Source: Frankia casuarinae (GTDB taxonomy: Bacteria; Actinomycetota; Actinomycetes; Frankiales; Frankiaceae). From it: a DNA stretch of 64,000 nt. Below, one piece after another: positions 6,784 through 14,260 of this stretch (the first letter of the stretch is position 1; every line of letters begins with the position of its first letter). Where the stretch lies: assembly GCF_000013345.1 (NCBI RefSeq), contig NC_007777.1, positions 3,844,001 to 3,908,000 of the forward strand, written 5' to 3'. The notes below the pieces were generated by a model. The model was not told the origin of the DNA, ran no database searches, and was given only the letters and a program-made list of their open reading frames with translations. A program made the translations under genes and the position numbers.

Positions 6784-8334
6784 TCAGGCCGCGGCGCGGC
6801 GGGCGTTGTGCAGCGACTCGGCGATGGCCACCGCCGTATCGATGATCTTGGCTTCCGGCCAGGGTTCGATCCGGGAGACGGTGTCGGCGAGACGGCCAAG
6901 GCCGACGGACCCTGTGGCGCTGGTTGCCGCGGTGGTTGCCGGGGAACGCCGGTCGGTACGGGTTGCCGCGAGATCGGGCGGGGCCGTGCAGCGCAGTTGC
7001 ACCAGGTCCGCGAAGGCACGGCGAGCGACATCGGCCGCTTGCGCGCGCTGGCTGTGCCGGTTCCACGGTGCGTCGACCACGACGGACTCGCCGCGGCGCA
7101 GCGCTGTGCCGGCCTGGCGCAGCAGTTCCTGGTGGACCGCGTCGACGTCGTCGGCCGGTACCCATCCCCCTGCATCTGCCCATCCCCCCGCCGCGAGATC
7201 GTGACGGTTGGCCGAGGCCGCCAGGTCCGCCGCGGCGTCGTCGAAGCGGAGCACGGTCCACCGCTCCGTGCCGGCGAGCCCGCCGGCGAGCGTGGACTTC
7301 CCGGTGCCGCGCTGGCCGCCGACCAGCACGAGTCGGACCCGGCCCCAGCGCAACCGGGCCAGTGCCAGGTCAGCGAAGGCCCGCGCCTCCGCCGCCGCGT
7401 TCTCGCCGGCCGCGACACGCTGGCACGCCGCCTGGCAGCGCCCCAGCGCGGCCAGCGCCCAGTAGAAATCCTCGAGCGACCGAGGATGGGTCTCACCAGC
7501 CATCTCACGGTAGTGATCGAGGAAGAGCCGGGCGAGATCGCGGCGTCCGAGCCACTCGAGGTCGGCTGCCAGGGCGCAGGCGTCCGCGAGGACGTCGGCC
7601 GCCCGCAGCCCGGGTTCGAACTCCAGGCAGTCGAGCACCCTGGGCCCGTCGTCGAGGCAGAAGATGTCCGCGGCGGACAGATCGCCGTGCCCGTCGCGGA
7701 TCCGCCCGGCCTCGCGCCGCTCCCGCAGGAGCTCGTCGCGGCCGTCGAGGTACCGCACGGCGAGACGGTTCACATGGTCGAGGATGCTGGCGCTCACCGC
7801 CGCGCCATGGTCACGCTGTACCCGGGCGAAGCAGGCGTCCCACCGCCCACGCAGACGGTCCAGGCCACCTGCCTCGGCGATCCGGGACGAGGTCTCACAC
7901 CGGGCGTGGAAGTCGACCAGCACCCGGGTGAGGGCGTGGATCTCCGCCCTGACCTCGGTGCCACCTTCGGCAAGCGTCGACAGCCGGCGCGCCTCGGGTA
8001 GTCGCCGCATCACGACCATGTGGTCGCAGGGCTCCCCGTCCGGTCCGATGACATCGGCGACGCCGAGGTAGACGTCGGGCGCGAGGCGACGATTGAGTCT
8101 CACCTCGGCCTCGCAGGCGGCCAACCGCGCCTGCCTGCCGCGGAAATCCACGGCACCGAGGTCGACCGGCTTCTTGACCTTGAAGACACGATCTCCAAGG
8201 AAGACGAGCACGGACCGCGCCGTCTCGACGACCCTGGCAGGAGGCCCCGACGCCACCGTCGGCGCCACCGCTGGCGCCGAGGCCGAGGCGCCTCGCTCCG
8301 CCGGGAGCGGGTTCACCGTGGTCTCCAGACTCAT
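6784..8334 (-). CDS. Bifunctional aminoglycoside-phosphotransferase-like / AAA ATP-binding protein (Rv2004c type)
   Basis: 516 aa from the ATG at 8334. The N-terminal half is a kinase-like fold (VFKVKKPVDLG with the nucleotide lysine; DGHGDLSAADIF and VLDCLEFEPGLR in place of the usual HGDLH catalytic loop and metal Asp). The C-terminal half has a P-loop (GGQRGTGKST, near residue 340) and a zeta-toxin/AAA-like core (VVVDAPWNR). The same architecture is found in the mycobacterial dormancy regulon (Rv2004c); substrate unknown. Frame is open 97 codons further upstream but that would run across the DevR boxes and into devR, so the internal ATG is preferred. Divergent from devR. Confidence 0.85.
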   Translation of the reverse strand: MSLETTVNPLPAERGASASAPAVAPTVASGPPARVVETARSVLVFLGDRVFKVKKPVDLGAVDFRGRQARLAACEAEVRLNRRLAPDVYLGVADVIGPDGEPCDHMVVMRRLPEARRLSTLAEGGTEVRAEIHALTRVLVDFHARCETSSRIAEAGGLDRLRGRWDACFARVQRDHGAAVSASILDHVNRLAVRYLDGRDELLRERREAGRIRDGHGDLSAADIFCLDDGPRVLDCLEFEPGLRAADVLADACALAADLEWLGRRDLARLFLDHYREMAGETHPRSLEDFYWALAALGRCQAACQRVAAGENAAAEARAFADLALARLRWGRVRLVLVGGQRGTGKSTLAGGLAGTERWTVLRFDDAAADLAASANRHDLAAGGWADAGGWVPADDVDAVHQELLRQAGTALRRGESVVVDAPWNRHSQRAQAADVARRAFADLVQLRCTAPPDLAATRTDRRSPATTAATSATGSVGLGRLADTVSRIEPWPEAKIIDTAVAIAESLHNARRAAA

Positions 8335-8414
8335 GGCACGAGCCTGCCCGCGTCCCGGCGGCCGCGGCAGCATGCTCGGGTCGTGCATGGAGGGAACGAA
8401 GGTCCATCCTACCT

Positions 8415-8428
8415 GGGACCAACGTCCC
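8415..8428. promoter_or_regulatory. DevR/DosR box 1
   Basis: GGGACCAACGTCCC is a near-perfect palindrome with the conserved GGGAC and GTCCC ends of the DevR box. It lies in the shared promoter region between the phosphotransferase gene (start 8334, minus) and devR (start 8590, plus). Confidence 0.7.
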
Positions 8429-8513
8429 CACCGTCCCCCGCCTCCGACGCGCCGCCGACGCGCCGCCGCGGTGGCTGGCAGACACCCGTCGACGCCGGGC
8501 CAAGGACCGGTCC

Positions 8514-8532
8514 AAGGGCCGAAGGTCCCGAA
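8514..8532 (-). promoter_or_regulatory. DevR/DosR box 2
   Basis: The minus strand reads TTCGGGACCTTCGGCCCTT. Against the mycobacterial core GGGACTTTNGNCCC it differs at a single central base and also keeps the flanking TTC. It lies 58 bases upstream of the devR start codon, so autoregulation by DevR is likely. Confidence 0.75.
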
Positions 8533-8589
8533 CCCGGCATCCATTTCACAGCGTGGCGGCTCCGAGGACGGCACCGTATCCTCCTCCGC

Positions 8590-9231
8590 ATGAAGACGAT
8601 CCGGGTATTCATTCTCGACGACCACGAAATCGTGCGTAACGGTCTACGGCAGACCCTCGATCGCCACGACGACATCGAGGTGGTCGGCGAGGCCGGACTC
8701 GCCGCCGAGGCGATCCGCAGAATCCCGGCGCTCCTGCCCAACGTGGCCGTCCTCGATGGCCGGCTCCCCGACGGAAGCGGCATCGACGTGTGCCGCGACA
8801 TCCGCTCCGCCCATCCAGACGTCGCCTGCCTCATTCTCACGTCCTATGACGACGACGAGGCCCTGTTCTCCGCCATCATGGCCGGTGCCGCCGGCTACGT
8901 CCTGAAGGAGATCCGCGGCAACGACCTGGTGAGCGCCATCCGCACCGTGGCCGCCGGCGGGTCGCTGCTCTCGCCATCGGTCACCCGCCGCGTCCTCGAC
9001 AGAATGCGCCAAGGGCCCAGGGAAGACCCGACGCTGGCCTCCCTCAGCGCCCGGGAACGCGAAATCCTCCAGCACATCGCCGAAGGTCTCACCAACCGGC
9101 AGATAGGTACCCGGATACACCTCTCCGAGAAGACCGTGAAGAACTACGTCTCCAGCATCCTCGAAAAACTCGGCATGACCAGCCGGACCCAGGCCGCCGT
9201 CTACGCCCTGAAGAAGACGAGTGAGGACTGA
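8590..9231 (+). CDS. devR: DevR/DosR-like response regulator
   Basis: 213 aa. Receiver domain with the acidic pair (FILDDHEIV), the phospho-acceptor Asp in NVAVLDGRLPDGSG, the Thr/Ser in LILTSYDDD and Lys in YVLKEIRG; C-terminal LuxR/NarL helix-turn-helix (LSAREREILQHIAEGLTN, LSEKTVKNYVSSILEKLGM). This is the NarL-type partner of the two-GAF kinase encoded at 4815-6599. In mycobacteria DevR drives the hypoxia/NO dormancy regulon. Two DevR boxes upstream point to autoregulation and to control of the divergent phosphotransferase gene. Confidence 0.92.
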   Translation: MKTIRVFILDDHEIVRNGLRQTLDRHDDIEVVGEAGLAAEAIRRIPALLPNVAVLDGRLPDGSGIDVCRDIRSAHPDVACLILTSYDDDEALFSAIMAGAAGYVLKEIRGNDLVSAIRTVAAGGSLLSPSVTRRVLDRMRQGPREDPTLASLSAREREILQHIAEGLTNRQIGTRIHLSEKTVKNYVSSILEKLGMTSRTQAAVYALKKTSED

Positions 9232-9237
9232 ACACCC

Positions 9238-9274
9238 ACACCCGACCATCGACACACCCGACCATCGACACACC
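9238..9274. repeat. 16-bp tandem repeat after devR
   Basis: Two perfect 16-bp copies (9238-9253 and 9254-9269) and a partial third begin seven bases after the devR stop codon. Confidence 0.85.
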
Positions 9275-9296
9275 GGAGCATCGCTGTGCCTGAACC

Positions 9297-9310
9297 GGGT
9301 CGAAGGACCC
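9297..9310 (-). promoter_or_regulatory. Possible DevR-like box upstream of tetR
   Basis: The minus strand reads GGGTCCTTCGACCC, a palindrome keeping GGG...TTCG.CCC of the DevR core but with A to T at position 4. It is 176 bases before the TetR start. Weak evidence; it could belong to another regulator. Confidence 0.3.
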
Positions 9311-9485
9311 ACCCTGGTGGGAGCCAGGTCCCGGATCCAAGCACCGCGGGTCGGATGTCGCATACGCGGGCGAAGGGCACGCTCATCGCTGTCGGCAGGA
9401 CGCCGACGAGGAGGTAGCGATGAGGAAAGCGGAGGAAAGCGACCTCACCGCCGAGGCCCGAGGCGCCACCGAATAGGATCATGCC

Positions 9486-10070
9486 GTGCCGACAGCACGA
9501 ACACGCCCCGAGGTTCTGCTCGACGATCTGGTCGACCTCTTTCTGGCCGAGGGATTCCGCACTTTCACGCTCGCGCAGCTCGCCGCGCGGCTGCGCTGTT
9601 CCAAGACGACGTTGTATGCCCTCGGGCAGTCCAAGGAGCAGCTTACGGTCAACGCGGTGAGGCACTACTTCCGCCGGGCCACCGCGCAGGTCGAGACCGA
9701 GACCGCCGAAGCCGCGTCCTCGGCCGACCGGCTCGTGGCCTACCTGGCGGCGATCGGTCGCGCGCTGCGTCCGGCATCGCCCGCGTTCAGGCTCGACCTC
9801 GCCGCGCACCACGTCGCCCGGGAGGTGTATGAGCACAACATCGCCGCGGCCGCCGCGCGTGTCCGTCAGCTCATCGGCGACGGCGTCGCTGCGGGAGAAT
9901 TCCGCGATGTTCACGCGGCGTTCATCGCCGACACGATCGCCGCGACGATGGAGCGCATCCAGACCGGTCGCGTCCTTGCCGCCACCGGCTTACACGACGC
10001 CGATGCCTACGAGGAGCTTGCCTCGCTTGTGCTCGACGGCATTCGCAGCGTCACCGCAGCCGGAACCTAG
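9486..10070 (+). CDS. TetR-family transcriptional regulator
   Basis: 194 aa. The N-terminal helix-turn-helix of the TetR family is visible (DDLVDLFLAEGFRTFTLAQLAARLRCSKTTLYALGQSKEQL), followed by an all-alpha ligand-binding region with no obvious relative. The GTG at 9486 is preceded by AGGATC. It converges with a CoA-transferase gene, and both stop codons lie in one 20-bp tandem repeat. A 36-bp palindrome in front of the CoA-transferase/thiolase unit (11275-11310) is a candidate operator for it, but this is only inferred from proximity. Confidence 0.88.
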   Translation: MPTARTRPEVLLDDLVDLFLAEGFRTFTLAQLAARLRCSKTTLYALGQSKEQLTVNAVRHYFRRATAQVETETAEAASSADRLVAYLAAIGRALRPASPAFRLDLAAHHVAREVYEHNIAAAAARVRQLIGDGVAAGEFRDVHAAFIADTIAATMERIQTGRVLAATGLHDADAYEELASLVLDGIRSVTAAGT

Positions 10071-10126
10071 CCGTCGCCGACACGCCCTAGCCGTCGCCGA
10101 CACGCCCTAGCCGTCGCCGAAACGCG
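10067..10126. repeat. 20-bp tandem repeat, 3 copies, carrying two convergent stop codons
   Basis: Copies at 10067-10086, 10087-10106 and 10107-10126 (the last with a few changes). The CTAG at the start of each unit supplies the TAG stop of the plus-strand TetR gene (10068-10070) and the stop of the minus-strand CoA-transferase (10107-10109), so the array forms the whole intergenic space. Confidence 0.92.
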
Positions 10127-11129
10127 GAGCCGGTTGCGGATGGCGGACACCGTCCAGCTCACGGAACACGCCACGGGCGACGTTGTGCTCGTCGGCGGCC
10201 GCCTCGGCCAGTGACAGGACCGGCGCCACGCAGCACTCGGTGTCCCTGAAGAGGACGTGCCACTCGTCGCGCGGACGCTTGGCGAAGGTCTCGGTGAGCC
10301 TCGCCCGTATCGCGGGCCACCGAGCCCGATCCAGGTGGTCGCCGTGGAATGCCGGATCGTCTTCGAGGCCAAGCCGCTGGACCAGCGCACGAAAGAACTT
10401 CCGCTCCAACGCGCCGACCGCGACATACCCGCCGTCCTGACAGACGTAGGTGTCATAGAACGGGGCGCCGCCGTCCAGCAGGTTGACACCCCTGTCGTCC
10501 CGCCATGACCCCTCCGCCAGGAACCCGTGCACCATGCCCGTCAACAGCGCCGCGCCGTCGACTATCGAGGCGTCCACGACCTGACCGCGGCCGGTGCGTC
10601 GCGCGTGGAACACGCCCGCCAGTACCCCGAAGGCGAGCAGCATGCCGCCCCCGCCGAAGTCACCGAGCATGTTGACCGGCGGCACGGGCCGCTCCCCCGC
10701 ACGGCCGATGGCGTGCAGCGCGCCGCTGACGGCCAGGTACGTGATGTCGTGGCCGGCGGTGTGGGCGTATGGCCCGTTCTGCCCCCACCCCGTCATCCGA
10801 CCGTAGACCAGCCGCGGGTTGCGGGCCAGGCACTCGCGCGGCCCCAGGCCCAGCCGTTCGGCCACGCCGGGCCGAAAGCCCTCGAGGAACACGTCCGCGT
10901 CGGCTACCAGGTCGAGCGCCTGGGCGACCTGGCCGGCGTCCTTGAGGTCGAGCGTCACGGTGCGCCGGCCGCGGTCGAGGACCGGCGACCGCCCCCACGC
11001 GTCGGCCGGCCCGCCCGGCCGCTCGACTCTCAGCACGTCCGCGCCAAGGTCGGCGAGCATCATGCCGCAGAACGGCGCAGGCCCGATCGCGGCGAGCTCC
11101 ACCACGCGGAGTCCGTCCAGCGGCATCAT
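10107..11129 (-). CDS. CaiB/BaiF-type CoA-transferase (alpha-methylacyl-CoA racemase-like)
   Basis: 340 aa. Typical family III start (PLDGLRVVELAAIGPAPFCGMMLADLGADVLRVERPG) and GHDITYLAVSGAL, a motif of alpha-methylacyl-CoA racemases whose Asp sits in the active site. Such enzymes epimerise 2-methylacyl-CoA thioesters or transfer CoA. The ATG at 11129 overlaps the TGA of the upstream 40-aa thiolase remnant (TGATG) and follows GGAGG, so translation is coupled. About 360 aa is usual; the C-terminus ends inside a tandem repeat and may be shortened by a few residues. Confidence 0.88.
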   Translation of the reverse strand: MMPLDGLRVVELAAIGPAPFCGMMLADLGADVLRVERPGGPADAWGRSPVLDRGRRTVTLDLKDAGQVAQALDLVADADVFLEGFRPGVAERLGLGPRECLARNPRLVYGRMTGWGQNGPYAHTAGHDITYLAVSGALHAIGRAGERPVPPVNMLGDFGGGGMLLAFGVLAGVFHARRTGRGQVVDASIVDGAALLTGMVHGFLAEGSWRDDRGVNLLDGGAPFYDTYVCQDGGYVAVGALERKFFRALVQRLGLEDDPAFHGDHLDRARWPAIRARLTETFAKRPRDEWHVLFRDTECCVAPVLSLAEAAADEHNVARGVFRELDGVRHPQPAPRFGDG

Positions 11130-11251
11130 CAAGCCTCCAGGGTGACAGCGTCGCCCTGGCCGCCGCCCGAGCAGAGTGCCGCGCAGCCGAGGCCGCCACC
11201 GAGCTTGCCGGTGGGCGTGCGGGCGGCGCCGAGGGTAACGGTTCTGGGCAT
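11129..11251 (-). pseudogene. Acetyl-CoA acetyltransferase (thiolase) with its middle deleted; 40-aa chimeric ORF
   Basis: The 40-residue frame starts like a thiolase (MPRTVTLGAARTPTGKLGGG) and ends like one (GLGCAALCSGGGQGDAVTLE), with the shared glycine run at the join. A normal thiolase has about 390 residues, so some 350 codons were removed by an in-frame event between GC-rich glycine codons. The active-site nucleophile Cys near residue 90 is lost; the C-terminal Cys-Ser-Gly-Gly-Gly loop remains. It still begins with ATG and is coupled to the CoA-transferase, so it may now act as a leader cistron. Confidence 0.8.
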
Positions 11252-11274
11252 GCGGCGATAGTACCGTGGCGGTA

Positions 11275-11310
11275 GTACCGCGTAGAGTACCTCGGTACTC
11301 TACGCGGTAC
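11275..11310. promoter_or_regulatory. Perfect 36-bp palindrome upstream of the thiolase remnant/CoA-transferase unit
   Basis: Two 17-bp arms (GTACCGCGTAGAGTACC and its exact complement) flank a 2-base centre. It lies 24 bases upstream of the minus-strand start at 11251, with partial copies of GTACCG at 11262 and 11272. The symmetry and position suggest a repressor operator, for instance of a TetR-family protein; it lacks a T-tract, so a terminator is less likely. Confidence 0.7.
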
Positions 11311-11410
11311 TTAACTAAGTATCCTGTCGGAGGGTGGCGAAGCGTCACCGATCAGCAACGGCCTCGCCACGCAGGGTGGCGACCACGCCGGCCCGGCCGG
11401 GATCACTCCG

Positions 11411-13921
11411 CTATGGGCACCGCGACGGGTAGGGGATCTGCGGGGCGTGCCGCTCCCACTCGGCCTCGCTCATCACGGCTGTCGGATCGGTGCAGGCACG
11501 TTTGGCGATATGGGCCGGGTCGATGTCCCACAACCGGGCGGTGTTGTCGTCGCCGGAGGTGGCGGCCAGTGTGCCGTCCGGGCTGAACTGGACGCGCCGC
11601 ACCGTCGCCGTGTGTCCGAGCAGGCCGCCGACCGGGCGGGGATTGCGCGGGTCGGAGATGTCCCACAGCCGGGCGGCCTTCCGCGCGGTCGTGCCCATCA
11701 GGTGCAGGTCGACGCGGAAGGCAACGCTACTCACCCAGTCCGATCGGTCGGTGAAGGTGTATAGCATTTTCGGTTCCGTCGGCGTGGCGATGTCCCATAG
11801 CCGGGCGGACCGGTCCGCCGACGTCGATCCGAGGATCCTGCCGTCGGGCCGGAAGGCGAGCCCGAGCACCGCGTTCTCGTGCCCGTTGAGGATCGCGAGC
11901 GGCGTGGGCCGGGTCGGGGTCGACACGTCCCAGAGCCGGATGGTCCGGTCGTGGCTGCCGGTCGCGAGCATTCTCCCGTCCGGGCTGAACGCCACGGTGT
12001 TGACCCAGTCGGTGTGTCCCACGAGGGTGGCCGCCAGCCGCGGCTGGTGGGGATCGGTGATGTCCCACAACTTGGCGGTGTTGTCGGTGCCGGCGGTAGC
12101 CATGGTCTTTCCGCCGACCGCGAAGGCGACGCTGTTGTTGACGTCCCGCAGCACCGCCAGCGACCTGGGCCGCTCGGGCACGGAGATGTCCCAGAGCCGG
12201 ACAATGTGGTCGTCGGTGGACGTCGACAGCAGCCGCCCGTCCGCGCTGAAGCCGCCCTGCAGGAAGGTGCCGCTGTCCCCCGGGATGACCGCGAGCGGTC
12301 TGGTGGCCATGGGGTTGCTGATGTCCCAGAGCCGGACGGTGCTGTCGTCGCTTCCCGTCACCAGCATTCTGCCGTTGGGGCTGAACCGTACTCCGATCAC
12401 CCGCTCGGTGTGGCCAACCAGCGTATTGATCTCTACCCCGCCGAAGTTCTCAATCAGGCTGCGCTGGGCCTCCTCGGTGGGCTCGACGCGGTAGGCCGCC
12501 AGCGCAAGTTGGCGGGCCAGCTGCGGTTGTGTCGTGCTAGCCGCCGCCGCCTCGCTCGCCAGCCGGCGCGACACCTCGATGCTCTCGGGGACCGAAGCGG
12601 GGTCCTTGTGGGTGACGAACATGAGGGTGGCCGTCACCGCTACCGCGACGGCGCAGAGACTGGCCACCAGCGACACCACCGTGCGCCGCTGCCACCGGCC
12701 GCGCCGCTGCCGCTGCTGCTGCTTCGGCTCGCCACCCTCGGGGTAGCCGCGGCCGGGTGCCGGACGGTCCAGTGGCGACAGGTCCAGTGGTGACAGGATG
12801 TCGTCGCTCGGCGGTGGCATCGCCGGGTTGGCGGAACCCACGGAACCCACGGAGTCGGACGGTGTCCGCGAGGCTCCGGCGTCCATGCGCGCCGGCGGCT
12901 TGACCGGCGGATCCGTGACCACGGTGACGGCGGTTGGGCCAGCTTCGCCTCGCACCGCCTCGTCAACGTTGGACAGGCCGAGGAGGGACTGGTAGAGATC
13001 GCTGGCGGTCGGCCGGTCCGCCGGCTCCTTGGACATCGTTTTCGCCACGATCGAACGGAGTCCGTCGGGCAGGCCGTCGATCTTGGGCGCCTCGTGCACC
13101 GCTCGATACAGCAGGACCGGGGTCGTCGCCTTGCCGAACGGGCCGATCCCGGTGCCCGCGAACGTCACCACCCCGCCCCAGGCGAAGATGTCCGCGGCCG
13201 CCGTGACCAGCGCGCCGCGCGCCTGTTCGGGAGCCATGAAAGCGGGGGTGCCGATCAGGCCGGTGGAGGTCGTCAGCGAGGTCGTGGAATCCATCGCGCG
13301 CGCGATGCCGAAGTCGATGACCCGCGGACCGAGCCGCGACAGCAGGACGTTCGACGGCTTCAGGTCACGGTGGATCATTCCCGCGGCGTGGATGGCGGTG
13401 AGCGCCGCCGCGACCGAGATGGCGAGGCGTTCGAGGTCGGCCTCCGCCATGGGACCGTTGGCGGCGATCGCGTCCGCGAGCGTGGGACCGTCGATGAACT
13501 CCGTCACCAGGTACGGGCGATCGGCCTCGACGTCGACCTCAAGCACCTCCGCGGTGCAGAATCTGGCGACCCGCTGGGCGACTTCGGCCTCACGACGGAA
13601 CCTGGCCAGGAACTCGGGCTGCCGCGCGAGGTCGGTACGGACCACCTTGACGGCCACGGGCCGCCCGTCCCGGCTCCTGCCGAGGTAGACGATTCCCATC
13701 CCGCCTTGGCCCAGCCTCGCCACGAGCTGGTACGTCCCGACAGTCACGGGGTCACTGTCGAGCAGCGGTGTCGCGCGGGAGTTTGCCACGTCCCACGGAA
13801 CTGACCCGTCAGGCGTCGTCACGGCAACCGTCGCCGCGCGGTCTGCGAACCCACGGCCGCCCCCTCCCGCCGGAACCTGACCTTCACGCGCACTCATTGC
13901 GCACCGCGGCGCCGCACGCAT
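11411..13921 (-). CDS. Membrane Ser/Thr protein kinase with extracytoplasmic WD40 propeller
   Basis: 836 aa. Kinase domain about 64-315: glycine loop G71-x-G-G-x-G, catalytic Lys92, HRDLKPSN at 184-191, DFG at 203-205. A Pro/Ser-rich linker with Gln/Arg runs (about 320-412) leads to one membrane helix (about 414-435) and then to at least six WD40 repeats (about 500-825) in the form LVGHTERVIGVRFSPNGRML...SDDSTVRLWDI. The kinase is cytoplasmic and the propeller presumably outside. The closing residues include a Cys-Thr-Asp-Pro motif common in these kinases. ATG at 13921 is the longest start; a second ATG eight codons later is possible. Confidence 0.92.
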   Translation of the reverse strand: MRAAPRCAMSAREGQVPAGGGGRGFADRAATVAVTTPDGSVPWDVANSRATPLLDSDPVTVGTYQLVARLGQGGMGIVYLGRSRDGRPVAVKVVRTDLARQPEFLARFRREAEVAQRVARFCTAEVLEVDVEADRPYLVTEFIDGPTLADAIAANGPMAEADLERLAISVAAALTAIHAAGMIHRDLKPSNVLLSRLGPRVIDFGIARAMDSTTSLTTSTGLIGTPAFMAPEQARGALVTAAADIFAWGGVVTFAGTGIGPFGKATTPVLLYRAVHEAPKIDGLPDGLRSIVAKTMSKEPADRPTASDLYQSLLGLSNVDEAVRGEAGPTAVTVVTDPPVKPPARMDAGASRTPSDSVGSVGSANPAMPPPSDDILSPLDLSPLDRPAPGRGYPEGGEPKQQQRQRRGRWQRRTVVSLVASLCAVAVAVTATLMFVTHKDPASVPESIEVSRRLASEAAAASTTQPQLARQLALAAYRVEPTEEAQRSLIENFGGVEINTLVGHTERVIGVRFSPNGRMLVTGSDDSTVRLWDISNPMATRPLAVIPGDSGTFLQGGFSADGRLLSTSTDDHIVRLWDISVPERPRSLAVLRDVNNSVAFAVGGKTMATAGTDNTAKLWDITDPHQPRLAATLVGHTDWVNTVAFSPDGRMLATGSHDRTIRLWDVSTPTRPTPLAILNGHENAVLGLAFRPDGRILGSTSADRSARLWDIATPTEPKMLYTFTDRSDWVSSVAFRVDLHLMGTTARKAARLWDISDPRNPRPVGGLLGHTATVRRVQFSPDGTLAATSGDDNTARLWDIDPAHIAKRACTDPTAVMSEAEWERHAPQIPYPSRCP

Positions 13922-14260
13922 GAGTGCCTACCGTCTCCGTTAGCAGCCGTGGTTCTGACAACCGGCTCACGACGGAATTTGTGCCTGGATTCTAGAGGTG
14001 CCTGAAGGCGCGTTCACGGCGCGGCCCACCCCCGAGAGCCCGACGTAGCGCATCGTAATTGCGCGACAACTTCCCGTTGGCGGTATCAGTCGCGGTAGCC
14101 CTGGCGACGCCGGGGCCACCGGGTCGCAACGGCCCACATGGGCTACCATCAGCATTGATCAAAGGGTACCGGGGCTATCGCTCGTAACGGTCGCTCGTAA
14201 CGGTCCCCATGAGACCCCATAGACTACCATCAACCTTGATCACAGGGTACCGGGGGGACC
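13922..14260. other. Divergent intergenic region with a duplicated 32-bp block
   Basis: This 339-bp spacer separates the kinase (minus) and the GT2 gene (plus). A 32-bp block at 14142-14173 recurs with a few changes at 14225-14256 directly before the GTG start, and a 12-bp GCTCGTAACGGT is repeated between them. No gene is visible. Confidence 0.7.
14142..14256. repeat. Direct repeat of a 32-bp promoter-proximal block
   Basis: CTACCATCA, then TTGATCA and AGGGTACCGGGG, occur in the same order at 14142-14173 and at 14225-14256, 83 bases apart. The spacing is close to eight helical turns, and the second copy abuts the GT2 start codon, so these may be paired regulator sites or a duplicated core promoter. 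Confidence 0.75.

Noticed and set aside
6784-8625. Longer start for the phosphotransferase/ATPase (613 residues)
   Set aside because: The extra 97 codons cover both DevR boxes and the devR start, and read as low-complexity sequence.
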